Source of the DNA: Nocardioides sp. Iso805N
Lineage (GTDB): Bacteria; Actinomycetota; Actinomycetes; Propionibacteriales; Nocardioidaceae
NCBI RefSeq assembly: GCF_000364605.1
Contig: NZ_KB822587.1
Span: forward strand, 1 to 64,000
Direction: 5' to 3'
Length of the DNA: 64,000 bases
How positions within the stretch are numbered: the stretch's first letter is position 1; every line of letters starts with the position of its first letter. Below, one piece after another: positions 18,286 through 27,298 of the stretch. The position numbers and the translations under genes are program-made. A model generated the notes under the pieces. It ran no database searches, was not told where the DNA came from, and saw only the letters and a list, made by a program, of their open reading frames with translations.

Positions 18286-19737
18286 TCATGTCGGCGCGCC
18301 GGGGCGGGGCAGCTGGGGGTACACGGCCCGGGGAAGGTCGTGGGCCAGCGCCACCGCCGTCTCGATGGCCTCGTCCAGGTCGAGACGGTGCTCAGCGACG
18401 AGGCGGGCCAGGTGCCCGGCATCCATCCGCCGGGCGAGGTCGTGACGTGCGGGGATCGACAGGAAGGCGCGGGTGTCGTCGACGAAGCCGGCGGTGTTGT
18501 AGAACCCCGCGGTGTCCACGGCCGCCTCGCGGAAGCGACGCATCCCGTCCGGGCTGTCCAGGAACCACCAGGGCGCGCCGAGCCTGACGGCCGGATAGAC
18601 GCCGGCCAACGGCGCGAGCTCGCGGCTGAACGTCGTCTCGTCGACGGTGAACAGCACCAGCGTGAAGCCGGGGTGATGGCCGAAGGCGTTGAGCAGGGGC
18701 CGCAGGCTCCGGGTGAACTCGGTGACGACCGGGATGTCGTAGCCGACGTCGGCGCCCCAGGTGGCCTCGACCCGCGGATCGTGGTCGCGCAGCACTCCGG
18801 GGTGCAGTTGCATGACCAGACCGTCCTGGGTCGACATCCGGGCCATCTCGAACAGCATGTGGGAGGCGAACGCGTCAGCTTGGCGCGAGGTGACCTCCCC
18901 GCGCAGTGCCGCGGAGAAGATCCGCTCGGCCTCCGTGGCGTCCAACGGCGTGGTGTCGGCGCTCGTGTGGCCGTGGTCGGTGGCGCGGGCGCCTGCCTCG
19001 ACGAACGCGCGGCGGCGCGCCTCCAGGGCGGCGACGAAGCCGTCGTAGCTGCCGATCTCCCGCGCCGAACGCTGCGCGAGCGAGGCCAGGCTCTCGCGCC
19101 AGTCCGACCGGTCGAGGCGCAGCACCGCGTCCGGGCGGAACGTGGGCACGATCCGGTCGCCGTAGCCGCGGCGGGCGAGCCGGTGGTGGGCGGCCAGATC
19201 CGCATCGGCGGCGTCAGTGGTCGCCAGTACGTCGATGCGCCACCTGTCCAGCAGTGCCAACGGCGAGAAGTCCGCCTCCGCCAGTCGGGCGCTGATGTCG
19301 TCGAAGACCTGGTCGGCGTTGTCTGCCGAGAGCCGCCACTCGACGTCGAGGGTCTCCGCCAGCACATGCTCCATCCAGAACCTGGTCGGCGTACCGCGGA
19401 ACAGGTGCCATCGGGCGGCGAACGTGCGCCAGACCTCGCGCGGATCGGCGACGGCCGCCGTCCCGTCGCGGCGGGGCAGCCCGACGGCCTCCGGCGCCAC
19501 GCCCTGCGAGACCAGCATCCGGACCAGGTAGTGATCAGGGACGACGAGCAGGGAGGCCGGGTCCCCGAACGGCTCGTCGGCCTCCAGCAGCTCGATCGGG
19601 ACGTGCCCGTGCATGGAGAGGATCGGCAGGTCGACGGTGTGGCCCAGGATCTCGCGGGCGATCGCGCGCTCCGCCGTACCGCTGGGGAGAGCACGATCGG
19701 GGTGAAGTCCGTCGCGGCTCGGCGGCAGGCCTGCCAT
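18286..19737 (-). CDS. uxaC: Glucuronate (uronate) isomerase
   Basis: Amidohydrolase-fold isomerase converting D-glucuronate to fructuronate (or galacturonate to tagaturonate), the first step of the operon. It has 483 residues, slightly longer than typical. The metal-binding HxH is SMHGHVP (H43, H45); further blocks are RWHLFRGTPTRFWMEH, ATTDAADADL, and QLHPGVLRDHDPR with GYDIPVVTEFTRSLRPLL. The start ATG 19737 is set by AAGGAGG just upstream; a longer frame to 19803 would run through the operator. It is the first gene of the operon and is divergent from the LacI regulator. Confidence 0.93.
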   Translation of the reverse strand: MAGLPPSRDGLHPDRALPSGTAERAIAREILGHTVDLPILSMHGHVPIELLEADEPFGDPASLLVVPDHYLVRMLVSQGVAPEAVGLPRRDGTAAVADPREVWRTFAARWHLFRGTPTRFWMEHVLAETLDVEWRLSADNADQVFDDISARLAEADFSPLALLDRWRIDVLATTDAADADLAAHHRLARRGYGDRIVPTFRPDAVLRLDRSDWRESLASLAQRSAREIGSYDGFVAALEARRRAFVEAGARATDHGHTSADTTPLDATEAERIFSAALRGEVTSRQADAFASHMLFEMARMSTQDGLVMQLHPGVLRDHDPRVEATWGADVGYDIPVVTEFTRSLRPLLNAFGHHPGFTLVLFTVDETTFSRELAPLAGVYPAVRLGAPWWFLDSPDGMRRFREAAVDTAGFYNTAGFVDDTRAFLSIPARHDLARRMDAGHLARLVAEHRLDLDEAIETAVALAHDLPRAVYPQLPRPGAPT

Positions 19738-19771
19738 CAAGTCGCCTCCTTCGGCGGTCGTTGTTCCAGCG

Positions 19772-19789
19772 AATGAATGCGGTTTCATT
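19772..19789. promoter_or_regulatory. LacI-type operator between uxaC and the LacI regulator
   Basis: AATGAATGCGGTTTCATT is an 18-bp palindrome of the form AATGAA-nn-CG-nn-TTCATT, with the central CG step typical of LacI/GalR operators. It sits 35 bp from the uxaC start and 71 bp from the regulator start. It is most simply the binding site of the divergent LacI protein, controlling both directions. Confidence 0.75.
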
Positions 19790-19859
19790 GCTGTTCCAGG
19801 CATACTACGACGACGCGGTGCGGGTGGGAAGCGTGCTGCCGAGCGGACGGAGGCGAGCG

Positions 19860-20852
19860 ATGGTCACGTTGCGCGACGTCGCACGCGCCGCCGGGGTGTC
19901 GCCGGCGACAGCCTCGCGGGCGCTGGGCAATCCCGATGTCGTCGCCGTAAGCACCCGCGAACGCGTGCTCCGCACCGCGCGTGAGCTCGGCTACCGGGCG
20001 AACCAGGCGGCGCGCGCGCTCGCGACCGGCAACAGCGGCATGATCGGGTTGGTGCTCCCCGACATCGAGAGCCCGTTCTTCGCCTCGATCGCCAAGGGGG
20101 TCGATGCGCGCGCACGCGAGCTCGGGTCCGCGGTGCTCATCGCGGACACCGAGGAGGACGCAGCGCTCGAGTTCGAGATCGCCGCCCGCGTCCAGGAGCG
20201 GGTCGAGGGCGTGATCCTCTGCTCGCCCCGCATGAGCAGGGCGCATCTGGAGGAGCTCGCCGCCCTCGGCCCCGTCGTACTGGTCAACCGCGAGGCCGGT
20301 GGCCTGCCCTCGGTCAGCTTCGACACGCCCGCCGGCGTGCGTGAGGCGCTGGTGCTCCTGCACGGCCTGGGCCACCGATCGGTCGGCTACGTCGGCGGCC
20401 CCCGGTCCGCCTGGTCCGACGCGGAACGCAGGTCCACGCTCGATGCCGTCGCCGGTCTCGAGGTCGACGGCCTCGACATCGTCGACCTCGGGCACCACCG
20501 TCCGGTCTTCAGCAGCGGCGTCGCCGCGGCCGACGCTGCCGCCGCTTCCGGGGCCACCGCCGTGCTCTGCTACAACGACCTGGTCGCGCTCGGCGTCATC
20601 CGACGGCTGCAGAGTCGAGGCATCCGGGTGCCTGAGGACATCTCCGTGGTCGGCTTCGACGACATCCCGTTCGCGACCCTGGCGGCGCCGCCGCTCACCA
20701 CCGTCGCGGTGCCCTGGGCGCCCGCGGGTCGCGCCGCCGTCGACCTCCTCCTCGGCACCGGTCGACCTCAGGCCCCCCAGCACTTCCGGTTGGCGGTCGA
20801 CCTCGTGGTGCGCGACTCGACCGGCGCTGGTCCGGCCGGGAACGCGGAGTAG
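19860..20852 (+). CDS. LacI-family transcriptional regulator of the uronate operon
   Basis: DNA-binding repressor of 330 residues. The N-terminal HTH and hinge read VTLRDVARAAGVSPATASRAL and NQAARALATGNSG; the periplasmic-binding-like effector domain follows (about 60-325), with GLVLPDIESPFFASI and SVVGFDDIPFATLAAPPLTT near the end, all usual for LacI/GalR. ATG 19860 was chosen because the HTH starts there; the frame extends upstream across the operator without homology. It is divergent from uxaC, so it most likely represses the uronate genes until a pathway intermediate binds. Confidence 0.92.
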   Translation: MVTLRDVARAAGVSPATASRALGNPDVVAVSTRERVLRTARELGYRANQAARALATGNSGMIGLVLPDIESPFFASIAKGVDARARELGSAVLIADTEEDAALEFEIAARVQERVEGVILCSPRMSRAHLEELAALGPVVLVNREAGGLPSVSFDTPAGVREALVLLHGLGHRSVGYVGGPRSAWSDAERRSTLDAVAGLEVDGLDIVDLGHHRPVFSSGVAAADAAAASGATAVLCYNDLVALGVIRRLQSRGIRVPEDISVVGFDDIPFATLAAPPLTTVAVPWAPAGRAAVDLLLGTGRPQAPQHFRLAVDLVVRDSTGAGPAGNAE

Positions 20853-20884
20853 CGCGTGCCGCTCGCCGCCGTAGGCTGAGCGCC

Positions 20885-21859
20885 GTGGACCCGCAGCACA
20901 TCCGGTACTTCCTGGCGGTCGCCGATCACGGCAGCATCAACGCCGCAGCCAGCGCCCTCGGCATCGCGCAGCCGACCATCTCCCAGGCGCTGCGGTTGCT
21001 GGAGCGCGACCTCAAGACACCGCTGTTCTACCGGATCGGCCGCGGCATGGTCCCCACCTCGGCGGGTCATGCCCTGGTCGGGCCGGCCCGCACGATCCTG
21101 CGCGACATGGCCACAGCCGCCGGGTCGATCCCTGACGCGGACGGCCAGCTGCGTGGGCGCGTCGACCTGCGCTCGCACCCCGCACTCAGCAGTGGGATCC
21201 TGCCGCGCCTGGTCGCCGCGTTCAGGCTCCGCCACCCCCACGTGCGCGTCACGCTCGACGTGATGTACGACGACGCCGAGGCCACCTCGCTGCTGCGCGA
21301 CGCAGTGTGCGAGATCGTCGTCGGCCACCTCCCGGTTGCCGGAGCCGGGCACGAGACAGCAGAGGCCGCGGCCCCGACAGCGTTGACGACACTCGAGCTC
21401 GGCACCCAGATCTACGATCTCGCACTACCCCCTGGCGAGGGTCCCAACGAGGACGACATGAGCTGGGACGACCTCGATGCCGCCATGGTCGTGGTCCCTC
21501 ACGGCAACCTGCACGCGCAGCGCATGTTCGAGGCGATGAGCCCACATCAGCAGGCTCGCCGCCCAGCCGTGGTCGTGCAGAATCGCGAGGCGCGGCTCGC
21601 GTTCGCACTCGCCGGAGTCGGACCCACCTGGATCGAGCGCACCGAGCGCGAACGTGCCCTGAGCCATGGTGCCCGGGTGCGCACGATGGTCCCGGCCCTG
21701 CCGGCACCGTACGGGCTCGTCTATGACGCCGAGTCGTTGTCTCCGGCCGCGCGTGCGTTCGTCGCCATGGCCGTCGAACTGGTGGGAGACGAGGCGAGTC
21801 AGTCGGCTCCCGCAGCGGCGATCGTCGCCAAGAACGCCTCGGAGGCCGGCGAGAGCTGA
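20885..21859 (+). CDS. LysR-family transcriptional regulator
   Basis: LysR-type regulator of 324 residues starting at GTG 20885. The winged HTH (about 2-60) reads IRYFLAVADHGSINAAAS and QPTISQALRLLERDL; the C-terminal half is the two-lobed effector-binding domain. It lies 32 bp after the LacI gene and could be read through from it. Its 3' end overlaps the 3' end of the convergent LysR gene by 61 bp. No divergent target gene is adjacent, so its regulon is not evident. Confidence 0.9.
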   Translation: MDPQHIRYFLAVADHGSINAAASALGIAQPTISQALRLLERDLKTPLFYRIGRGMVPTSAGHALVGPARTILRDMATAAGSIPDADGQLRGRVDLRSHPALSSGILPRLVAAFRLRHPHVRVTLDVMYDDAEATSLLRDAVCEIVVGHLPVAGAGHETAEAAAPTALTTLELGTQIYDLALPPGEGPNEDDMSWDDLDAAMVVVPHGNLHAQRMFEAMSPHQQARRPAVVVQNREARLAFALAGVGPTWIERTERERALSHGARVRTMVPALPAPYGLVYDAESLSPAARAFVAMAVELVGDEASQSAPAAAIVAKNASEAGES

Positions 21860-22671
21860 TCGGCGCGGTAGACCACCGCCACCTCGCGCAGGATCTCCGG
21901 CGTCAGCCGCCGCAGCTCGACGCCCGTCAGCTGACTGAGGGCGATGCCCTCCGGCATCAGCGCGATGCCCGCACCCAGCATCGCCAGCTCCCAGGTCATC
22001 TGACGGAAGCCGCTGCGCAGTGCGGCCTCGGAGGCCGGCGGCAGCAGGTCGGGCTGGGCCACCACGTCGGCCAGCCGATCCTCGGTCGACCGGATCAGCG
22101 CAAGCTCCGCGAGCATGGTCTGCGGCACCGGGTCGGGCAGGTCGGCGGCGAGGTCGGGAGTCATCGCCAGGACCATCCGCTGAGGGGCTATCGGCAGCAC
22201 CGTGAGCGCGTCGGCCTTGACCGGCAGTGTTGTCAGGCCCAGGTCAGCGTCGCCCCGGCGTACGGCGGCGACCACGCCGGCGGCGTGTCCTGGATCCGCG
22301 ACCCGGACCTCGACCTCGGGATGACTGCTGCGGAAGGACTGCACCAAGCCAGGAAGGGGATGGAGCGTCACATCGGCGACGGCACTGATCTGCAGTCGAC
22401 CGGCGCGCAGCTCGCGCACCGCCGCGACGCTGCGGCGTGCGAGCGCAACGTCGCTCATCACCCTCCGTGCCGCGATCTCGAACGCGCGGCCTGCCTCGGT
22501 GAGCTCGAGCCTGCGGCCGCTACGGTCGAAGAGGTCGGCGCCGAGCTCGCGCTCGAGGCTCTTGATCGCCTGCGAGAGCGACGGCTGGGCGATGAACAGC
22601 GCGTTGGCCGCCTTGGTCACGCCGCCGTGATCGACGACGGCCACGAAGTACTCAACCAGCCGCAGGTCCAC
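21799..22671 (-). CDS. LysR-family transcriptional regulator at end of the acyl-CoA operon
   Basis: LysR-type regulator of 290 residues from GTG 22671, where the family N-terminus (VDLRLVEYFVAVVDHGGVTKAAN) begins; GTG 22719 would add 16 residues without homology. The HTH is followed by an effector domain with the usual GAGIALMPEG element. It lies 78 bp after the acyl-CoA dehydrogenase stop on the same strand, so it is probably the last gene of that operon and its regulator. Pseudomonas itaconate clusters also carry a neighbouring LysR. It converges on and overlaps the plus-strand LysR gene. Confidence 0.88.
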   Translation of the reverse strand: MDLRLVEYFVAVVDHGGVTKAANALFIAQPSLSQAIKSLERELGADLFDRSGRRLELTEAGRAFEIAARRVMSDVALARRSVAAVRELRAGRLQISAVADVTLHPLPGLVQSFRSSHPEVEVRVADPGHAAGVVAAVRRGDADLGLTTLPVKADALTVLPIAPQRMVLAMTPDLAADLPDPVPQTMLAELALIRSTEDRLADVVAQPDLLPPASEAALRSGFRQMTWELAMLGAGIALMPEGIALSQLTGVELRRLTPEILREVAVVYRADQLSPASEAFLATIAAAGAD

Positions 22672-22749
22672 CGGCCGAGCATAGGCGAGGTGTTGCGCAG
22701 GCGACGGGTCGGATGGCACGGAGACTCGTCACGCCCCAAGGCGTCGCGC

Positions 22750-23949
22750 TCAGCCCTGGAGTCGCCGCTTCTCAGCGCGCACGAGGCCGCCGCCGATGAT
22801 GAGCCGTTGGATCTCACTGGTGCCCTCGTAGAGCCGCAGCAGGCGCACCTCGCGATAGATCCGCTCCACGGGGACCTCACGCATGTACCCGGTGCCGCCG
22901 TGGATCTGGACGGCTTTGTCAGCGACCTGACCGGCCATCTCGGTGCAGTAGAGCTTCGCCACCGACGGCGCGATCCGACGGTCCTCGCCGGAGTGATACT
23001 TGCGGGCACACTCGCGCACCAGCGCCTCGCCGGCTAGGACGCCGGTCTGCATGTCGGCCAGATGGGCCTGGACCAGCTGGAAGTCGCCGATGGGGGTGCC
23101 GCCCTGGGTGGCGCTGGCTGCATAGGCGACCGACTCGTCCAAGGCACGCCGCGCCGAGCCGACGGCGAGCGCGGCGATGTGCACCCGCCCGCGGGCGAGC
23201 GAGCCCATCGCCGCCTGGTAGCCGACCTCTTCCGAGCCGCCGACAAGGGCCGTGGCCGGGACCCGTACGTCGGTGAACGTCACGTCGGCGGTCCAGGCAC
23301 CCTCCTGACCCATCTTCTTGTCCTTCGGTCCGACCTCGACCCCCGGCGTACCGGCTGGGACCAGGAAGACCGCGATGCCGTTGTCCTTCTCGGTTGCCTC
23401 ACGGGTGCGGGCGAAGGCGATGAACAGGTCGGCGACCGGGGCGTTGGTGATGAACCGCTTCGCCCCGTTGATCACCCACTCGCCGGTGTCGGGATCCTGG
23501 ACCGCGCGGGTGCGCAACCCGGCCGGGTTCGAACCCGCTCCGGGCTCGGTCAGGGCGAAGGACGCCACCACCTCGCCCGAGGCGATCCCCTCCAGCCACG
23601 TGGCCTTCTGCTCGTCGGTGCCGTAGTTGACCAGCACCTGGCCGGCGATGCCGTTGTTGGTGCCGAACATCGAGCGCAGGGCCAGCGACGTGTAGCCGAA
23701 CTCCATCGCCAGCTCGACATCCTGACGCAGGTTGAGCCCCAACCCACCCCACTCCTGCGGGATGGCGTAGCCGAACAGGCCGAGCTCGGCGGTCGCGGCC
23801 CGCAGATCATCGGGGATCGCGTCGGCCGCCATGATCTCGTTCTCCCGCGGCACGACCTTCGTGCGGATGAACTCCCGCGTGGCCGCCAGGATCTCGGCGA
23901 AGTCCTCGTCCGCGACCTGGGTCGGGGCGGGCTGCGTGGTGGTGCTCAT
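22750..23949 (-). CDS. Acyl-CoA dehydrogenase
   Basis: FAD enzyme of 399 residues introducing the 2,3-double bond into an acyl-CoA. It has the family signatures ALTEPGAGSNPAGLRT (FAD/substrate), INGAKRFITNAP, and the C-terminal QIHGGTGYMREVPVERIYRE and LYEGTSEIQRLIIG; the glutamate in YEGTSE is the usual catalytic base. ATG 23949 follows GGAGGAG and overlaps the MaoC stop (ATGA), so the two are translationally coupled. Chain-length preference cannot be read from sequence; neighbours suggest a short or branched acyl-CoA. A frame extending to 24471 lies within the MaoC gene and is not coding. Confidence 0.93.
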   Translation of the reverse strand: MSTTTQPAPTQVADEDFAEILAATREFIRTKVVPRENEIMAADAIPDDLRAATAELGLFGYAIPQEWGGLGLNLRQDVELAMEFGYTSLALRSMFGTNNGIAGQVLVNYGTDEQKATWLEGIASGEVVASFALTEPGAGSNPAGLRTRAVQDPDTGEWVINGAKRFITNAPVADLFIAFARTREATEKDNGIAVFLVPAGTPGVEVGPKDKKMGQEGAWTADVTFTDVRVPATALVGGSEEVGYQAAMGSLARGRVHIAALAVGSARRALDESVAYAASATQGGTPIGDFQLVQAHLADMQTGVLAGEALVRECARKYHSGEDRRIAPSVAKLYCTEMAGQVADKAVQIHGGTGYMREVPVERIYREVRLLRLYEGTSEIQRLIIGGGLVRAEKRRLQG

Positions 23950-24449
23950 GGCTTCTCCTCCGGAGTCGGGGCAGCGGCGTCTGCGGCGTCCTCGCCGAGG
24001 ACGAGTACGACGGTCTCGGCGACGCAGGCGGGTTTGGCCTCGCCGTCGACGCTGATGGTGACGCGGGTGGTCAGGTAGGTCCCCTGGGCCTCGCGGCGTA
24101 CGTCCGTGAGCTCCGCGCTCGCGCGCACCGTCGAGCCGACCCTCACCGGGGTCGGGAAGCGGACCTTGTTGCAGCCGTAGTTGAGGCGCGAGGTGCCGAA
24201 GCCGATCGCATAGATCCGCGAGGACAGGATCGGAACCAGGGACAGGGTGAGGTAACCGTGCGCGATGGTCCCTCCGAACGGACCGGCCGCCGCCTTCTCG
24301 GCGTCGACATGGATCCACTGGTGGTCGCCCGTCGCGTCGGCGAACAGATCGACCCTGTCCTGGTCGATGAGCAGTCCGTCGCTGGTGCCGAGTGGCTGTC
24401 CCACCAGTGCCTCGGCCTCGGCCGAGGAGGCGATGACGCGAGCGGCCAT
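23946..24449 (-). CDS. MaoC-like (R)-specific enoyl-CoA hydratase
   Basis: Single hot-dog-fold hydratase of 167 residues. The hydratase-2 motif is clear: LFADATGDHQWIHVD with the catalytic Asp and His, then GGTIAHGYLTLSL. It would add water across the double bond made by an acyl-CoA dehydrogenase. The start ATG 24449 shares one base with the thiolase stop (TGATG), and its own end overlaps the dehydrogenase start. The window has no crotonase-type hydratase, so MaoC-type proteins appear to do the hydration steps of this cluster. Confidence 0.9.
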   Translation of the reverse strand: MAARVIASSAEAEALVGQPLGTSDGLLIDQDRVDLFADATGDHQWIHVDAEKAAAGPFGGTIAHGYLTLSLVPILSSRIYAIGFGTSRLNYGCNKVRFPTPVRVGSTVRASAELTDVRREAQGTYLTTRVTISVDGEAKPACVAETVVLVLGEDAADAAAPTPEEKP

Positions 24450-25666
24450 CACGACACCCGCTCGAAGACACCGGCCAGACCCTGGCCCCCGCCGATGCAC
24501 ATGGTCAGCAGGCCGTAGCGGCCCTCCCGACGGTGCAGCTCACGAGCCAACGTGGCGAGCATCCGGCCGCCGGTCGCTCCGACGGGGTGACCGAGCGAGA
24601 TGCCCGAGCCTCGGACGTTGAGCCGCTCGTCGGTGCCGTCCACCTTCCACTCCCGCAGACATGCCAGCGCCTGCGCGGCGAAGGCCTCGTTGAGCTCGAT
24701 CAGGTCGAGGTCGGCGATGCTGAGGCCGGCGCGCTCGAGCGCTCCGGCCGTGGCCGGGACCGGGCCGATGCCCATCCGGTTGGGCTCTACGCCGGCCATC
24801 CCCCAGCTGACCAGACGTACGAGCGGGGTCAGACCGAGTCGCTCGGCCTTCTCGACGGTGGTGACGATGGCCATCGAGGCGGCGTCGTTCTGGCCCGATG
24901 CGTTGCCGGCGGTCACGGTCGCCTCCGGGTCGCTCGCCAGCAACACCGGCTTGAGCTTGGCCAGGGTCTCGACCGAGGCATCGGAGCGCGGATGCTCGTC
25001 GGTGGTGATGACGTCCTCGCCCTTCCGGGACCGCACGGTGACCGGCACGATCTCCTCGGCGAGCAGCCCGGACTGCTGCGCGGCGATCGCCTTGCGATGC
25101 GAGTGGACGGCGAACTCGTCCTGCTCCGCACGGCTGATGCCGTAGTCGCGACGCAGGTTCTCCGCGGTCTCGAGCATGCCGCCTGGCACTGGGTAGCCCT
25201 CGCCGCCGGCGGTCTGACGCCCGCGCACCAGGCCATCGTGGATCTTCACGCCGGTGCGGGCACCGCCCCAGCGCATGTCGAGAGAGTAGAACGCGACGTT
25301 GCTCATCGACTCGACACCGCCGGCGATGACCAGGTCGCTGCCACCGGATGCGACCTGCATGACCGCGTTGACGACGGACTGGAGCCCTGACCCGCAGCGC
25401 CGGTCGACCTGCTGACCGCCGACGGTGACCGGCAGCCCGGAGTCCAGCGCGATGACGCGGCCGATGGCCGGGCCCTCGGGGGTCGGGTAGCAGTGGCCGA
25501 GGATGACGTCGTCGACCTGGTCGTGCGGCAGCCCGGTGCGCTCGAGGAGGCCGGTGAGAGCCGCGACGCCGAGCTGCGTGGGGGTCAGGGACTGGAACAT
25601 GCCGCCGTACCCGCCGATGGCGGTGCGAACCGGCTCGCAGATGACGACCTGGCGCGGATCGGTCAT
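24449..25666 (-). CDS. Acetyl-CoA C-acyltransferase (thiolase)
   Basis: Degradative-type thiolase of 405 residues that cleaves a 3-oxoacyl-CoA with CoA. The nucleophile is C91 in VDRRCGSGLQSV; the histidine motif GHPVGATGGR and second cysteine motif LTMCIGGGQG are present, as is NEAFAAQAL. ATG 25666 follows AAAGG and overlaps the end of the upstream FAS1-like hydratase gene; the open frame extends to 26416 but lies inside that gene. It completes a beta-oxidation set (dehydrogenase, MaoC, SDR, thiolase) in the same operon. Confidence 0.94.
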   Translation of the reverse strand: MTDPRQVVICEPVRTAIGGYGGMFQSLTPTQLGVAALTGLLERTGLPHDQVDDVILGHCYPTPEGPAIGRVIALDSGLPVTVGGQQVDRRCGSGLQSVVNAVMQVASGGSDLVIAGGVESMSNVAFYSLDMRWGGARTGVKIHDGLVRGRQTAGGEGYPVPGGMLETAENLRRDYGISRAEQDEFAVHSHRKAIAAQQSGLLAEEIVPVTVRSRKGEDVITTDEHPRSDASVETLAKLKPVLLASDPEATVTAGNASGQNDAASMAIVTTVEKAERLGLTPLVRLVSWGMAGVEPNRMGIGPVPATAGALERAGLSIADLDLIELNEAFAAQALACLREWKVDGTDERLNVRGSGISLGHPVGATGGRMLATLARELHRREGRYGLLTMCIGGGQGLAGVFERVS

Positions 25667-26541
25667 GACATGGCCTTTCGGGTGAGGGTGAGGCTGGTGT
25701 GCACGCGTCCCGCCGTGGGCGGCGCGTCGGAGACCAACTCGGCAAGTTGGGTGTCGGACCGGCTCGGGTCCGCGGCGAGCCGCAGCCGGGCGGGTTCGCC
25801 GCAGAAGAGCGGCGCGAGGTTGCGGTGGGTCACGGTCCCTACGTCGTCCATGCCCGCCAGCCGGGCCGTCTCGGCGAGGGCCAGCGTCATCAGCGGTCCG
25901 TGGACCACCAGCCCGGGATATCCCTCCACGCCGGTGGCATAGGGCCAGTCGTAGTGGATCCGGTGGGCGTTGGCGGTGGCTGCGCTGAACCGCATCAGGA
26001 GGCTCGGATCGGTGTGGAGCTCCCACTCCCCCGGAGCCGCAGCCCGCAACGGCGCACCGGGTTCGGCCGACCTCGGCAGGGCGGCAGGCGGCGCGTCGGG
26101 GTCGCGCTCCGCGGCGCCACGGAAGATCAGGTCCTGACGCTCTTCGAGACACAAGGTGGTGCCGTCGAAGAGCCGGGTCCTGGTGGTGACGACCACGAGC
26201 TCGCCGGATCGGCCGCGCTTGTGCTCGACCGCCGTCACCTCGGCCTCGCGGCGCAGGGTCGAGCCGATCGTGATCGGCGCTTGCAGCCGCACCTCGCCGC
26301 CCGCGAACATTCGCCGAGGCAGATCGATCGGCGGCAGGAACGACCCGCGTCGGGGATGCCCGTCGACGCCGAGTGTCGTCGACGGCGACCACGTCGGCAC
26401 CGCCAGCCAGTGCCACAAGGGCGGCAGCCGGTCACCGCGCCCCACCTCCGGCAGGCCGTCGTCCAGAAGCGCCTGGAACGCAGCGACCGGACCGGCCTCG
26501 ATCACCACCGTGTCGGTGACCGGACGCGGCTCCCAGTCCAT
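25663..26541 (-). CDS. FAS1-like/MaoC hydratase (mesaconyl-C4-CoA/itaconyl-CoA hydratase family)
   Basis: Double hot-dog protein of 292 residues: an N-terminal FAS1-like dehydratase domain (about 10-150) and a C-terminal MaoC-like domain with the signature RIHYDWPYATGVEGYPGLVV and HGPL. This architecture is known for mesaconyl-C4-CoA hydratase (3-hydroxypropionate cycle) and for the itaconyl-CoA hydratase of Pseudomonas. ATG 26541 lies one base after the SDR stop (TGACATG); a GTG at 26559 would overlap that gene. With the nearby CitE-like lyase and family III CoA transferase it suggests hydration of a C5 unsaturated acyl-CoA to citramalyl-CoA. The exact substrate is inferred. Confidence 0.82.
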   Translation of the reverse strand: MDWEPRPVTDTVVIEAGPVAAFQALLDDGLPEVGRGDRLPPLWHWLAVPTWSPSTTLGVDGHPRRGSFLPPIDLPRRMFAGGEVRLQAPITIGSTLRREAEVTAVEHKRGRSGELVVVTTRTRLFDGTTLCLEERQDLIFRGAAERDPDAPPAALPRSAEPGAPLRAAAPGEWELHTDPSLLMRFSAATANAHRIHYDWPYATGVEGYPGLVVHGPLMTLALAETARLAGMDDVGTVTHRNLAPLFCGEPARLRLAADPSRSDTQLAELVSDAPPTAGRVHTSLTLTRKAMS

Positions 26542-26542
26542 G

Positions 26543-27295
26543 TCAGAGATGCCGCCCACCCGTGACCTCGGCGACCGTGCCGGTCATGTAGGAGGACAGG
26601 TCCGAGGCGTAGAAGAGACAGACCTTGGCGATCTCGTCCGGCTCCCCGGCACGACCCATCGGGATCTCGGCCATCTTCTGCTCCCAGGCGTGCTGCGGCA
26701 TCGCCTCGGTCATCGGCGTGCGGATCAGGCCCGGCTGGACCGCGTTGACACGCACCCCCAGGTGGGCGAGCTCCTTCGCCGCGGCCTTCGTCAGACCGAC
26801 GATGCCCGCCTTGGCCGCGGAGTAGTTCGTCTGGCCGACGTTGCCGACCTTGCCGGAGATCGACGACATGTTGATGATGACGCCGCTGCCCTGCTCACGC
26901 ATGATGAGCGAGGCGAGCTTGGTGCCGTTCCAGGCTCCCTTGAGGTGCACCGAGACGACCTGGTCGAACTGGTCCTCGGTCATCTTGCGCATCGTCGCGT
27001 CGCGGGTGATGCCGGCGTTGTTGACCAGGATGTCCAGCGAGCCGAACGCGTCGACCGCAGCATCGAGCATCGCCTCCACGTCCTCGTAGCTGCTGACGTC
27101 GCACCGCACCGCGCGGGCGACCTCCTCGCCACCGAGCTCCTTGGACGCCGCCTCGGCCGCGGCCAGGTCGAGGTCGCCCAGCAGCACGCGCGCCCCCTCC
27201 TCGACGTACCGCTTCGCGATCGCGAACCCGATGCCCTGCGCGCCGCCGGTGACGACGGCGACCTTGCCCTCGAGCAAGCCCGTCCCTGAACCCAT
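26543..27295 (-). CDS. SDR-family 3-oxoacyl reductase/3-hydroxyacyl-CoA dehydrogenase
   Basis: Classical short-chain dehydrogenase of 250 residues. Seen are the NAD(P) motif VTGGAQGIGFA (about 15-25), NNAG, the catalytic serine in NMSSISG and YSAAK with Tyr and Lys. The closest family is FabG/PhaB-like 3-oxoacyl reductase; in this catabolic operon it would oxidise the 3-hydroxyacyl-CoA. Three bases separate it from the upstream dehydrogenase stop. The direction of reaction is inferred from neighbours. Confidence 0.88.
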   Translation of the reverse strand: MGSGTGLLEGKVAVVTGGAQGIGFAIAKRYVEEGARVLLGDLDLAAAEAASKELGGEEVARAVRCDVSSYEDVEAMLDAAVDAFGSLDILVNNAGITRDATMRKMTEDQFDQVVSVHLKGAWNGTKLASLIMREQGSGVIINMSSISGKVGNVGQTNYSAAKAGIVGLTKAAAKELAHLGVRVNAVQPGLIRTPMTEAMPQHAWEQKMAEIPMGRAGEPDEIAKVCLFYASDLSSYMTGTVAEVTGGRHL

Positions 27296-27298
27296 GTG

